From Flavobacterium crocinum (lineage in GTDB: Bacteria; Bacteroidota; Bacteroidia; Flavobacteriales; Flavobacteriaceae): a DNA stretch of 64,000 nt. Location of the stretch: positions 2,232,001 through 2,296,000 of the forward strand of contig NZ_CP029255.1 of NCBI RefSeq assembly GCF_003122385.1. The letters are read 5' to 3'. The stretch's first letter is position 1, and each line of letters starts with the position of its first letter. A program made the position numbers and the translations under genes. This document shows positions 7,964 to 15,689 of this stretch, one piece after another. The notes under the pieces were generated by a model that did not search any database, was not told the origin of the DNA, and saw nothing but the letters and a program-made list of their open reading frames with translations.

Positions 7964-10282
7964 ATGAACAAAAAACATAATCATATAAGAAATCATATTA
8001 CAAAGTATTTTGTACTGATATCCCTTTTTTTTGTTTTTGGATGCAGTAATACAAAATATCTTCCTGAAGGCGATTTGCTCTACACGGGCGGTTCGGTAAA
8101 AGTAAAAGATTCTATCATGAAAAAGAAAGATAGAAAAGCATTACAAACCGAGCTGGAAGGTCTTCTTCGTCCAAAACCAAATAAAACGTTTTTAGGTTTA
8201 CGTCCAAAATTATGGTTTTATAATATTGCCGGAGAGCCCAAAAAACAAAAAGGATTTAGATATTGGCTTCGAACTAAAGTGGGAGAAGAGCCGGTGCTTT
8301 TTAGCAAAGTCGATTTAGATTATAATGCTTCGGTTTTACGAAACTTTACAGAAAACAGAGGTTATTTTAAAACTCGTGTCAGTGCCGATTCTACTGTAAA
8401 TAATAAAAGAGTAACAGCAGAATATACCGTTGTTCCCAAAAAACAATACATCATTAAAAGCGTGACTTTTCCGGATGATTCTTTAAAAATGTCAAAAATA
8501 ATCGCCAGATCAAGCAGACGCAGTTTGTTGAAAGTTGGAAAACCTTACGATTTGGATGCTATAAAAGCAGAAAGAGAACGTATCGATGCCAGATTGAAAG
8601 AAAAAGGGTATTACTATTTCAGTCCGGATTATCTTTTGGCAAAAGTAGACAGTAGTAAAGGCGATCATGAAGTAAAAATTAGATTGGTTATTAAAGACGA
8701 AACTCCAGCAAAAGCCTTAAGAGCTTATACCATAAATAACATTTTTGTTTATCCGAATTATTCTCTGGCGAACGATAGCATGGTTTACAGAAAAAAGAAT
8801 ATAACACAGTATAAAGATTTTACGATTATTGATACGGCAGAAACTTTTAAACCGCGAGTTTACGATAGAACAATTTATTTCAAAAAAGGCGATTTATATA
8901 ATAGAACTGATCATAATTTGACTTTGAATCGTTTTGTAAACCTAGGAACGTTCAGTTTTGTTAAAAATGAATTCAAGCCTTCTGACAGTATCGACAATGC
9001 TTTGGATTCTTATTATTACCTAACACTTTTACCTAAAAAATTTATTCGTGTTGAGGTTTTGGGTAAAACCAACTCGGCAAGTTATACAGGTACGGAATTA
9101 AATTTGAATTGGAATAATAGAAACTTCCTTCGCGGAGCAGAATTGTTTACAGCCTCGATTTTTGGAGGTGCCGATTTTCAGTTGGGTGGAGTTAATAAGG
9201 GAAAGAATATTTATAAACTTGGAGGGGAAGTCAGTTTGACCTGGCCAAGATTTATTACGCCTTTTAATATCGAAGGAAACAGCGAATATGTACCAAGAAC
9301 CAAAGCAACGATTCGTTATGAATATCAAAAACGAACGCAGTTGTATGCGCTGAATTCTTTTAATACTTCCTTTGGTTATTTGTGGAAAGAAAATATCCGA
9401 AAAGAACACCAGCTGAATGTAATTGATGTGACGTATGTGAGTCCAAATCATGTTACAGCCGAATATCTAGAAGATATTCAACAAGATCCTGCATTAGGAA
9501 AAGTAATTGAAAAACAATTAATTTTTGGTCCTACTTACAATTATACGTACACCAATACGATGCAAAAACGCCGAAAAAATACCATCTATTTTAATGGTGA
9601 ATTAGATTTGGCGGGTAATATTACAGGTTTGGTAACTGGTGCCGATTATCCGGATAAAGTAAAAACAATATTCGATGTTCCATTTAGTCAATACGTAAAA
9701 ATCAGAACCGATTTCAGACATTATTTAAAACTAGGAAAAGAAAGTGAACTTGCCAGCCGATTAATTGTAGGAGCAGGATTTGCCTACGGAAATTCGAATA
9801 CAATGCCGGCTTCTAAACAGTTTGTAGTAGGAGGAACCAACAGTATTCGAGCTTTTAGAGCCAGAACGTTAGGTCCGGGAAGTTATGTGATTCCAGAAAC
9901 CACAACCAACATTAATTATACACCAGATCAATCAGCCGATTTGAAATTAGAATTTAATACCGAATACAGAGCAAAACTTTTTAGTATTGTAAGAGGTGCA
10001 GTATTTTTGGATGCCGGTAATATCTGGCTTTTGCATGCTGATCCCAACAAACCCGGAGCTGAAATTTCAAAAGATTTTATGAAAGAAATTGCTGTTGGTG
10101 CAGGGGCCGGTTTACGTTTTGATTTGTCATTCTTGATTTTAAGAACAGATTTAGCAATTCCACTAAGAAATCCAGCTCTTCCAGACGGACAAAGATGGGT
10201 TATTGACGACATAAATTTCGGAAGCAGTTCCTGGAGAAAAGACAACCTGATCCTGAATATCGCTATTGGATATCCTTTCTAA
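7964..10282 (+). CDS. tamL: TamL-type outer membrane protein (Omp85/BamA-TamA family lipoprotein)
   Basis: I place the start at ATG 7964, which gives a 772-residue product; a TTG nine bases upstream is also in frame. The N-terminus has a lipoprotein signal (KYFVLISLFFVFGCSNTKYLPEG), so this is a lipidated TamA relative, called TamL in Bacteroidota. POTRA-like segments fill about residues 60-400. The 16-strand barrel follows and contains the Omp85 signature GGTNSIRAFRARTLGPG near residue 622 and a final aromatic end (NIAIGYPF). Family knowledge predicts an outer-membrane insertase or assembly factor working with the TamB encoded just upstream. Confidence 0.92.
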   Translation: MNKKHNHIRNHITKYFVLISLFFVFGCSNTKYLPEGDLLYTGGSVKVKDSIMKKKDRKALQTELEGLLRPKPNKTFLGLRPKLWFYNIAGEPKKQKGFRYWLRTKVGEEPVLFSKVDLDYNASVLRNFTENRGYFKTRVSADSTVNNKRVTAEYTVVPKKQYIIKSVTFPDDSLKMSKIIARSSRRSLLKVGKPYDLDAIKAERERIDARLKEKGYYYFSPDYLLAKVDSSKGDHEVKIRLVIKDETPAKALRAYTINNIFVYPNYSLANDSMVYRKKNITQYKDFTIIDTAETFKPRVYDRTIYFKKGDLYNRTDHNLTLNRFVNLGTFSFVKNEFKPSDSIDNALDSYYYLTLLPKKFIRVEVLGKTNSASYTGTELNLNWNNRNFLRGAELFTASIFGGADFQLGGVNKGKNIYKLGGEVSLTWPRFITPFNIEGNSEYVPRTKATIRYEYQKRTQLYALNSFNTSFGYLWKENIRKEHQLNVIDVTYVSPNHVTAEYLEDIQQDPALGKVIEKQLIFGPTYNYTYTNTMQKRRKNTIYFNGELDLAGNITGLVTGADYPDKVKTIFDVPFSQYVKIRTDFRHYLKLGKESELASRLIVGAGFAYGNSNTMPASKQFVVGGTNSIRAFRARTLGPGSYVIPETTTNINYTPDQSADLKLEFNTEYRAKLFSIVRGAVFLDAGNIWLLHADPNKPGAEISKDFMKEIAVGAGAGLRFDLSFLILRTDLAIPLRNPALPDGQRWVIDDINFGSSSWRKDNLILNIAIGYPF

Positions 10283-10293
10283 ACGTTTTTTGT

Positions 10294-10422
10294 TTGCCAC
10301 GAATTTCACGGATTTACACGAATTTCATCTTTTGCTTATCTTTAATTTCATGACTAAAAATTCGAAGAATTTTTAGTTTAAGTATTCCAAAAAATTAGTG
10401 TAATTCGTGAAATTCGTGGCGA
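10294..10422. repeat. Palindromic intergenic repeat, GCCACGAATTTCAC type
   Basis: The left arm TTGCCACGAATTTCACGGAT and right arm GTGTAATTCGTGAAATTCGTGGC are inverted and near complementary. Between them sits another hairpin (CTAAAAATTCGAAGAATTTTTAG, about 10352-10376). The element fills most of the 186-bp gap between tamL and the DUF4230 gene. Related arms are at 2618, 11185 and 15427. Confidence 0.8.
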
Positions 10423-10468
10423 AAAAAACTAAAAAAAGAAGTAAATTGGTCTAAAATATTTTAGAGGA

Positions 10469-11104
10469 ATGCAAAACTTAATCAAAAGAATTATTGGTGT
10501 TAGTGTAATCGTTTTAGTCATTGTTCTGGCTTTTAAATATTGCCAGTTTAAAAAAGAAGACGATTCTGACATTCAATATAACACCAATTTAATTCAACAG
10601 CAGATTCTCAACGTTGGAAAACTGGTTGTAACCGAAGGACATTTTTCAGAAGTGATCACCTATAAAAATCAGCAGAAATATTTCTTAGACATGATTTCTT
10701 TCGAGAAAAAAGCATTGGTTGTCGTAAATGCAAATGTCACAGTTGCCTACGATTTACATCAAATGAAATACGATATTGACGAAAAAAATAAAACCATTAC
10801 GATTTTAAATATCCCAAAAGAAGAAATTACGATTAATCCGGATATTCAGTTTTATGATGTAGAGCAAAGCAAACTGAATCCGTTTACGGGAGACGATTAC
10901 AATAAAATCAACAAATCGGTAAAGGCGAACTTAGCCAAGAAAATCGAAAAATCAACCCTAAAAACAAATGCTCAAAACAGATTAATCAGTGAATTGTCTA
11001 AGATTTTAATCATGACCAATTCAATGGGGTGGAAACTGCAATACAACGGAAAAACTATTGAATCTGAAACTGAATTAAGTCAGGATTTGGGATCAAAGCT
11101 ATAA
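10469..11104 (+). CDS. DUF4230 domain-containing protein
   Basis: The 211-residue protein has a single N-terminal membrane helix (about residues 7-24, IIGVSVIVLVIVLAFKYCQF), so it is probably anchored with the rest outside the cytoplasm. The body matches the DUF4230 pattern: KLVVTEGHFSEVITYKNQ, ALVVVNANVTVAYDLHQMKYDID, and ITILNIPKEEITINPDIQFYDVEQSKLNPF. Function is unknown. It lies downstream of tamL but is separated by a large palindromic repeat, so cotranscription is uncertain. Confidence 0.85.
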   Translation: MQNLIKRIIGVSVIVLVIVLAFKYCQFKKEDDSDIQYNTNLIQQQILNVGKLVVTEGHFSEVITYKNQQKYFLDMISFEKKALVVVNANVTVAYDLHQMKYDIDEKNKTITILNIPKEEITINPDIQFYDVEQSKLNPFTGDDYNKINKSVKANLAKKIEKSTLKTNAQNRLISELSKILIMTNSMGWKLQYNGKTIESETELSQDLGSKL

Positions 11105-11107
11105 AAG

Positions 11108-11183
11108 AATCTCGCAAAGACGCAGAGTCGCAAAGGAAACTTTTTAAGTAAAATACTTTGCGACTCTGCGTCTTTGCGAGATT
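11108..11183. repeat. Perfect 28-bp inverted repeat (TCTCGCAAAGACGCAGAG type)
   Basis: Arms 11108-11135 and 11156-11183 are perfect 28-bp inverted copies around a 20-bp AT-rich loop. The key word is TCGCAAAGACGCAGAGTCGC. It lies between two convergent genes and could end transcription from both sides, but it is far longer than an ordinary terminator and resembles miniature palindromic repeats. Confidence 0.9.
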
Positions 11184-11268
11184 TAAAAATCTGCAGAATC
11201 AGCTTTAATCTGCAAAATCTGCGTGAAACAAAACCTTAAAAACCTTAGCGCCTTTGTGGCAAATTAGG
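11184..11268. repeat. Word-like repeat overlapping the 3' end of the hydroxylase gene
   Basis: This stretch contains AATCTGCAGAATCAGC, AATCTGCAAAATCTGCGTG and then CCTTAGCGCCTTTGTGGCAA. The last part matches the GTGGCAA arm type seen at 2752 and 10420. It runs into the end of the minus-strand hydroxylase gene, so the terminal residues (NLPQRR) and stop are encoded by repeat sequence. Confidence 0.65.
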
Positions 11269-13020
11269 CATAGAACTATCAAAAATCAAATCCAGTCCGC
11301 CAGCAACCAAATGCGCAATTTCAGGACGATTGACTTTCAGTTGATCTAAATGAACCAATACTTCCTGTAAAAGCTGTTTCTCGTCAGAATCTTTCAAAAG
11401 TTCTGTAATTTCAACAGCTAAAAGCCAGTCATTTGAATGACTATTTTTAAGTTTTTCAAAAACAGTTTTCAATTCTGTTTTAGAAGATTTATTATTTCTG
11501 ATTTCGCGAACAGTTGCATATAAATGCTCTAGTTCATCGCGTTCATCAGTATGTTTTGCTTTGATGGTTTTGGTTGACGGAACAATATTAATTAAGTCAA
11601 AACTATTTACATCGGCAGGGCCAGAGAAAGCAGAAATGACTTTTTTACCAATTGCCATATCATAATTGCCCCATTCAGGCTCAAACAAAAGAGTTTCGCC
11701 ATGAGTAACCGTGCAGTTTTTAAAACTGATTAGAATGATTTCTCCATGAAGATTTCTGGAGCCGGTAATAATTTCACCTTCCACAATAATATTGCCTTCA
11801 AATTCCAGTTTTATCTTTTCGCCTTCAACAATGCTGTAAGCCTGTAAATCTTTCGGACTCATATCTTCAATCGCTAGATTAAAACCTTTCAGTTTCCCAA
11901 TCGGACTTCCAAATCCGTGTGGATGGGTTAAAGTTCCGTGGCCGACTAATTCTTTTTCACGGTAAGCCAAAGCTGTTTTTCCAGTAGTCTGAATGTAAAC
12001 CGGTTTCCCTTCTTCTTCAATAACATTCGTAAAAACTCCCGAAATCTGCAAACCAGTACTCAATTCAATTGTTCCTAAAGCATTCGATTGAATCAGTTTT
12101 TTAATTCCCGAAAGCCCTCCGGTACGTAAAGCCATTTTGTTAGCAAACTCTTCCAGAATCAAACTTAAATGAGAAAAAGTAGGTGTCACATAAAGCTGCG
12201 GTTGTAATTGTGTAATATCAAAATTCTGATTAGCCGCCGAAATATCATAAGGGATTTTCTTCACATTATCGGTCATACAGTGTGCACTTTCGCCAATTGA
12301 AGAAAGTAATCCAGCGCCATATATTTTTGGATCTTCGACCGTTCCGATCAAGCCGTATTCAACTGTCCACCAATGCAAATTTCGAATTTGAGCCATTTCA
12401 GACAATTCGCCCATATCATTTTGTAAATTGGCCACTGCTTTTTCAGCTTCGTCAATTTTTTCCTGCGGAGTATCTTCGGCTTCTTTTAAAATAGAAAGCA
12501 GACGAATCGCTTCATACATTTGATAGTCTTTATGAGAAGAAATCGCTTTACAGCCAATTTCACCAAAACGTCTTAAATATTCCGCATATTCTGGATTGGC
12601 AATAATAGGAGCGTGGCCGGCTCCCTCGTGAATGATGTCCGGAGCAGGAGTATATTCAATATGTTCCAATTGTCGAATATCCGAAGCAATAACCAGAACA
12701 TTATAAGCCTGGAATTCCATAAAAGCATTCGGTGGAATAAATCCGTCAACGGCAACCGCTGCCCAGCCAATTTCGCTTAGAATTCGGTTCATGCCGTACA
12801 TACTCGGAATAGAATCTATTTCGATTCCCGTTTTACGTAAACCTTCCAAATACGAATGATGTGCTACTTTAGAAAGATAATCTACATTCTTGCGCATAAC
12901 ATATCTCCAAACCGCCTGATTGATAGGACTGTAATCGCTATAATCTTGAGGTTTAATAAATTGCTGTAAATGTTTAGGCAATCTTTCTAATAACGGATTG
13001 GTTTCAATATTTGGATTCAT
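11245..13020 (-). CDS. Aromatic amino acid hydroxylase (phenylalanine 4-monooxygenase-like), long form
   Basis: The 591-residue protein contains the pterin-dependent hydroxylase iron site: PDIIHEGAGHAP gives His131 and His136, and WWTVEYGLIG gives Glu221, the 2-His-1-Glu triad. These enzymes convert Phe to Tyr with tetrahydrobiopterin and O2. The catalytic domain occupies about residues 20-330. The remaining 260 residues, including VVEGEIITGSRNLHG and a helical C-terminal end, have no counterpart in the compact bacterial enzymes of roughly 260-300 residues. Substrate (Phe, Tyr or Trp) cannot be set from sequence alone. A -7 box lies 33 bp upstream. The C-terminal residues overlap a repeat. 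Confidence 0.88.
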   Translation of the reverse strand: MNPNIETNPLLERLPKHLQQFIKPQDYSDYSPINQAVWRYVMRKNVDYLSKVAHHSYLEGLRKTGIEIDSIPSMYGMNRILSEIGWAAVAVDGFIPPNAFMEFQAYNVLVIASDIRQLEHIEYTPAPDIIHEGAGHAPIIANPEYAEYLRRFGEIGCKAISSHKDYQMYEAIRLLSILKEAEDTPQEKIDEAEKAVANLQNDMGELSEMAQIRNLHWWTVEYGLIGTVEDPKIYGAGLLSSIGESAHCMTDNVKKIPYDISAANQNFDITQLQPQLYVTPTFSHLSLILEEFANKMALRTGGLSGIKKLIQSNALGTIELSTGLQISGVFTNVIEEEGKPVYIQTTGKTALAYREKELVGHGTLTHPHGFGSPIGKLKGFNLAIEDMSPKDLQAYSIVEGEKIKLEFEGNIIVEGEIITGSRNLHGEIILISFKNCTVTHGETLLFEPEWGNYDMAIGKKVISAFSGPADVNSFDLINIVPSTKTIKAKHTDERDELEHLYATVREIRNNKSSKTELKTVFEKLKNSHSNDWLLAVEITELLKDSDEKQLLQEVLVHLDQLKVNRPEIAHLVAGGLDLIFDSSMPNLPQRR

Positions 13021-13052
13021 TTCGAAACGTTGTAGATTAAAATGTAAAATTA

Positions 13053-13060
13053 CAAATTTA
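13053..13060 (-). promoter_or_regulatory. Promoter -7 box for the aromatic hydroxylase
   Basis: On the minus strand TAAATTTG matches the Bacteroidota -7 consensus TAnnTTTG, 32 bp before the ATG. A TTG lies 25 bp further upstream, slightly beyond the usual 17-23 bp. Confidence 0.55.
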
Positions 13061-13156
13061 GACCTCTAATTTTTACATTTCATCACAATATTTTTATTTG
13101 AAATTACTTTTTATTGCGTTTTTGTAAGCTTTTAATAAAAGAGAGAAGTGATGGAT

Positions 13157-13600
13157 TTAGCAGTCGTTATTTTCGAAACTTACTCTTTCCAGAGTCTGTT
13201 CATAGCTTTCAATTTCTTTTTTGGTCATTGAAGTTTCTTTTACTTCTATTTTTAGCTGTTTTTTAGTGTCAGGGCTAATCCATAAACCGGAAAAAGTATT
13301 TCCTACTTTCTTTAACATCAAAGCACCGCTAAAACCATGTTCAACCATGATAAATTCATTTTCAACTTTTCTGTTCTGTGTAACATTCAGATAAATCCAT
13401 TTGTTTGATTTATAACGGTAAATTGCAATATAGTCTAAGTCAGCAGTGCATTGATTTTCTTGCGTTTTAATATAAAAGGTTACGGGAGTTTTACCATCAA
13501 CGGTTCCTTTGTATAAATTAGAAGCTGATGCTTGAGATTGTGCTGTTAATTGATTTGAAAATGAGAAACAGATTGCAATAAAGAAAATTACTTTTTTCAT
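13157..13600 (-). CDS. Small secreted protein of unknown function
   Basis: The 147-residue product starts with a Sec signal peptide (MKKVIFFIAICFSFSNQLTAQS, cleavage likely after TAQ). The mature part reads as beta-rich: LYKGTVDGKTPVTFYIKTQ, CTADLDYIAIYRYKSNKWIYLNV, GLWISPDTKKQLKIEVKE. It holds two cysteines far apart (in QCTADL and at the very C-terminus), which could form a disulfide. I do not recognise the family. It stands alone between the hydroxylase and globin genes, all on the minus strand. Confidence 0.75.
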   Translation of the reverse strand: MKKVIFFIAICFSFSNQLTAQSQASASNLYKGTVDGKTPVTFYIKTQENQCTADLDYIAIYRYKSNKWIYLNVTQNRKVENEFIMVEHGFSGALMLKKVGNTFSGLWISPDTKKQLKIEVKETSMTKKEIESYEQTLERVSFENNDC

Positions 13601-13676
13601 AAATAAAAGAATATAGATTTGGGTTTAATTCATTTAGCCAAATATAAAGTTCTGCTTTCTATTTGAGAGAAATCTT

Positions 13677-14087
13677 CTAAGATTTTTTTATTGCATTTCT
13701 CATTTCATTTTCAGCATTTCTGAAATATTCAATTTTGTGGCTGAACATAAACGCCATATTTGTAGCTCTCATTTTAGCTTCTTCGGTAATTGGACCTGCA
13801 AACTGTGAATCGATTGTAGTATTAAAAATGGCAATCCAGCGATCAAAATGCGTTTTATCAACAGGCAATTGTTTGTGCGGCGGAAAAGGTGTTCCGGAAT
13901 AAGCGCGAACATCAAAAAGAATAGTCTGCCAGAAATTATACATTTTTTGCAAATGCGGTTCCCATCGATCTTGCAACTTATCGTTAAAAATAGGACCAAT
14001 TAAATCGTCTTTTCTAACATTTGCATAAAAGCTGTTTACCATTTGCTGAATGTCTTCTATGGTGGAAATATCTTTTAAATCTGCCAT
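13677..14087 (-). CDS. Group III truncated hemoglobin
   Basis: I choose the ATG at 14087 (MADLKDIST, 136 residues); an in-frame ATG nine codons upstream adds a non-conserved extension. The sequence has the truncated-globin order: VNSFYANVRKDDLIGPIFND, WEPHLQKMYNFWQTILF, then PPHKQLPVDKTHFDRWIAIF. By analogy with related trHbs, the His in PPHKQLP is the likely proximal heme ligand, with the conserved FDRW following. Group III globins are small cytoplasmic heme proteins linked to O2 or NO chemistry; a specific role here is not shown. Confidence 0.88.
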   Translation of the reverse strand: MADLKDISTIEDIQQMVNSFYANVRKDDLIGPIFNDKLQDRWEPHLQKMYNFWQTILFDVRAYSGTPFPPHKQLPVDKTHFDRWIAIFNTTIDSQFAGPITEEAKMRATNMAFMFSHKIEYFRNAENEMRNAIKKS

Positions 14088-14167
14088 TGTATTTATTCTA
14101 AAGTTAAGCTGCAAAAATACACCATAAGTTCTTTTTTATTTACTGACAATTATCATTTTGAAAACGA

Positions 14168-15412
14168 TTATCCAATCAATTGCGTAAACAAATCCTGATT
14201 ATCATTCAAATATTGAAATTCAAAGCCGTTTTGTGTCATTTTTAGTTTAATTGGCATGATGTCTTTTTTGTTTTTCAATTCTAAACCAACAACAACAGAG
14301 CCCTTTTCACGGCTATTTTTCTTGGCAAACTGAAAATAAGTAATGTCATCATCCGGACCTAAAATATTATTTACGAATTCTTTTAAAGCTCCCGGACGCT
14401 GTGGAAATTGAATCATAAAATAATGCATTAAGCCTTCATACAATAAAGAACGTTCTTTTATTTCGGCCGTTCTTTCGATATCATTATTACTTCCGCTGAC
14501 AATACAAACTACATTTTTGCCTTTAATTTTATCTTTATAAAAATCCAACGCAGCAATCGTCAATGCTCCTGCAGGTTCGACAACCATAGCCTCTTCATTG
14601 TATAATCTTAAAATAGTCGTGCAGACTTTTCCTTCGGGAACCAAAATAATATCTTCCAGATTATAACGGCAGATTTCAAAAGTTTTATCGCCAACTTGTT
14701 TTACTGCGGCACCGTCCACAAATTTGTCGATTGTTTTTAAAGGTGTGTTTTTATTTTCTTCAATAGAAGTTTTCATTGAGGGAGCTCCTTTTGGCTCAAC
14801 TCCAATGATTTTAGTATTAGGGCTTAAGTGTCTGAAAACTTCAGACAAACCCGAAGCCAATCCACCACCGCCAATTGGAACAAAAACATAATCGATAGGT
14901 TCTTTGGAATTTTCCAGAATTTCTAAGCCAACAGTTCCTTGTCCGGCAATTACTTTTTCGTCATCAAAAGGATGAATAAAAGTTTTGTGATTTTTGATGG
15001 CATCTGCGGTTGCCGAAGCATAAGCATCATCAAAAGTATCTCCGGTCAAAACAATTTCAACAAACTTTTTTCCAAACAATTGTACTTGTTTTACTTTTTG
15101 TTTTGGAGTTGTTTTTGGCATATAAATTTTACCATTTATTTTAAGAAGATTGCAGGAATAAGCAACTCCCTGTGCATGATTACCAGCACTGGCGCAGACA
15201 ATTCCGTTTGCACTTTCTTTTTCGTTTAACGAAGAAATCTTGTTGTAAGCCCCTCTAATTTTGTACGACCGAACAATTTGTAAATCTTCTCTTTTTAATA
15301 AAATCATCGATTTAAATTCGTCTGAAAGATTTAAATTTTGGGTTAGAGGAGTAGCTGCCACTACATCTTCTAGTTGCTTTTTTGCATTAAGTACTTCGTT
15401 AAATAAACTCAT
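14168..15412 (-). CDS. ilvA: Threonine dehydratase (threonine ammonia-lyase)
   Basis: The enzyme deaminates threonine to 2-oxobutanoate, the committed step of isoleucine synthesis. The start is set at MSLFNEV (414 residues): the longer in-frame start at 15433 would read its first codons from a palindromic repeat. The PLP lysine is Lys51 in RSYKIRGAYNK, the Gly-rich phosphate site is PIGGGGLASGL, and SAGNHAQGVAYS is present. A single ACT-like regulatory domain follows (FPQRPGALKEFVNNILG...), as in short allosteric IlvA forms. No other ilv gene is adjacent. Upstream lie an Ile-rich leader peptide and terminator, indicating control by isoleucyl-tRNA charging. Confidence 0.95.
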   Translation of the reverse strand: MSLFNEVLNAKKQLEDVVAATPLTQNLNLSDEFKSMILLKREDLQIVRSYKIRGAYNKISSLNEKESANGIVCASAGNHAQGVAYSCNLLKINGKIYMPKTTPKQKVKQVQLFGKKFVEIVLTGDTFDDAYASATADAIKNHKTFIHPFDDEKVIAGQGTVGLEILENSKEPIDYVFVPIGGGGLASGLSEVFRHLSPNTKIIGVEPKGAPSMKTSIEENKNTPLKTIDKFVDGAAVKQVGDKTFEICRYNLEDIILVPEGKVCTTILRLYNEEAMVVEPAGALTIAALDFYKDKIKGKNVVCIVSGSNNDIERTAEIKERSLLYEGLMHYFMIQFPQRPGALKEFVNNILGPDDDITYFQFAKKNSREKGSVVVGLELKNKKDIMPIKLKMTQNGFEFQYLNDNQDLFTQLIG

Positions 15413-15426
15413 GATGTTTTTGTATT

Positions 15427-15511
15427 TTGCCACTAATTACACGAATCGACACTAATTTTAATTATTTTAAAGAAAAAATAATTCGTGGAAATTTGTGTAA
15501 TTCGTGGCGAC
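15427..15511. repeat. Palindromic repeat between the ilv terminator and ilvA
   Basis: Left arm TTGCCACTAATTACACGAAT and right arm TTTGTGTAATTCGTGGCGAC are inverted around an AT-rich centre. It belongs to the GCCAC...GTGGC family seen at 2618 and 10294. It occupies the ilvA 5' untranslated region, about 15 bp from the chosen start. Confidence 0.8.
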
Positions 15512-15525
15512 TTTTAAATTGTTTT

Positions 15526-15556
15526 TAAAATAAAAAACCTCCCAATTGGGAGGTTT
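15526..15556 (-). terminator. Attenuator terminator of the ilvA leader
   Basis: Bases 15535-15556 form a perfect 22-bp palindrome centred on CCCAATTGGG. Reading on the minus strand it is followed by TTTTTTATTTT, giving a strong intrinsic terminator between the leader peptide and ilvA. A competing pairing is available: GAGGT at 15592-15588 (minus strand), four bases after the leader stop codon, can pair with ACCTC in the 5' half of this stem. Confidence 0.85.
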
Positions 15557-15596
15557 CTATAAATTATATTTTACAAACTTATATAACACCTCGCCA

Positions 15597-15656
15597 TTAT
15601 TGCTGAATTGCAATAATGCTAATAATAGCGATAATAATGTTGTTAAAGTTTTTCAT
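15597..15656 (-). CDS. ilvA leader peptide, isoleucine-rich attenuator
   Basis: A 19-codon reading frame starts with ATG at 15656 and ends with TAA: MKNFNNIIIAIISIIAIQQ. Eight of 19 residues are Ile (codons ATT and ATC), in clusters, and there is no Val or Leu. It lies 41 bp before a strong terminator hairpin and on the same strand as ilvA. In amino-acid operon attenuation, stalling at the matching codons prevents terminator formation. An Ile-only leader fits ilvA, whose product is specific to isoleucine synthesis. A consensus -7 box lies 21 bp upstream. Expression is not proven but the arrangement is very unlikely by chance. Confidence 0.85.
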   Translation of the reverse strand: MKNFNNIIIAIISIIAIQQ

Positions 15657-15676
15657 TTTTTTAGCTGATTGAATAG

Positions 15677-15684
15677 CAAAAGTA
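15677..15684 (-). promoter_or_regulatory. Promoter -7 box for the ilvA leader
   Basis: Minus-strand TACTTTTG matches TAnnTTTG exactly. Transcription would start near 15672, about 15 bases before the leader ATG. It lies just after the stop codon of the DUF4136 gene. No clear -33 TTG was found at ideal spacing. Confidence 0.6.
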
Positions 15685-15689
15685 AATAA

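Noticed and set aside
9098..9451. 117-residue minus-strand frame inside tamL
   Set aside because: It lies fully within a well-supported plus-strand gene and has no recognisable family.
15412..15433. Longer ilvA start (MAKYKNIM)
   Set aside because: The extra codons are read from the edge of a palindromic repeat, and the family begins at the MSLFNEV-like position.
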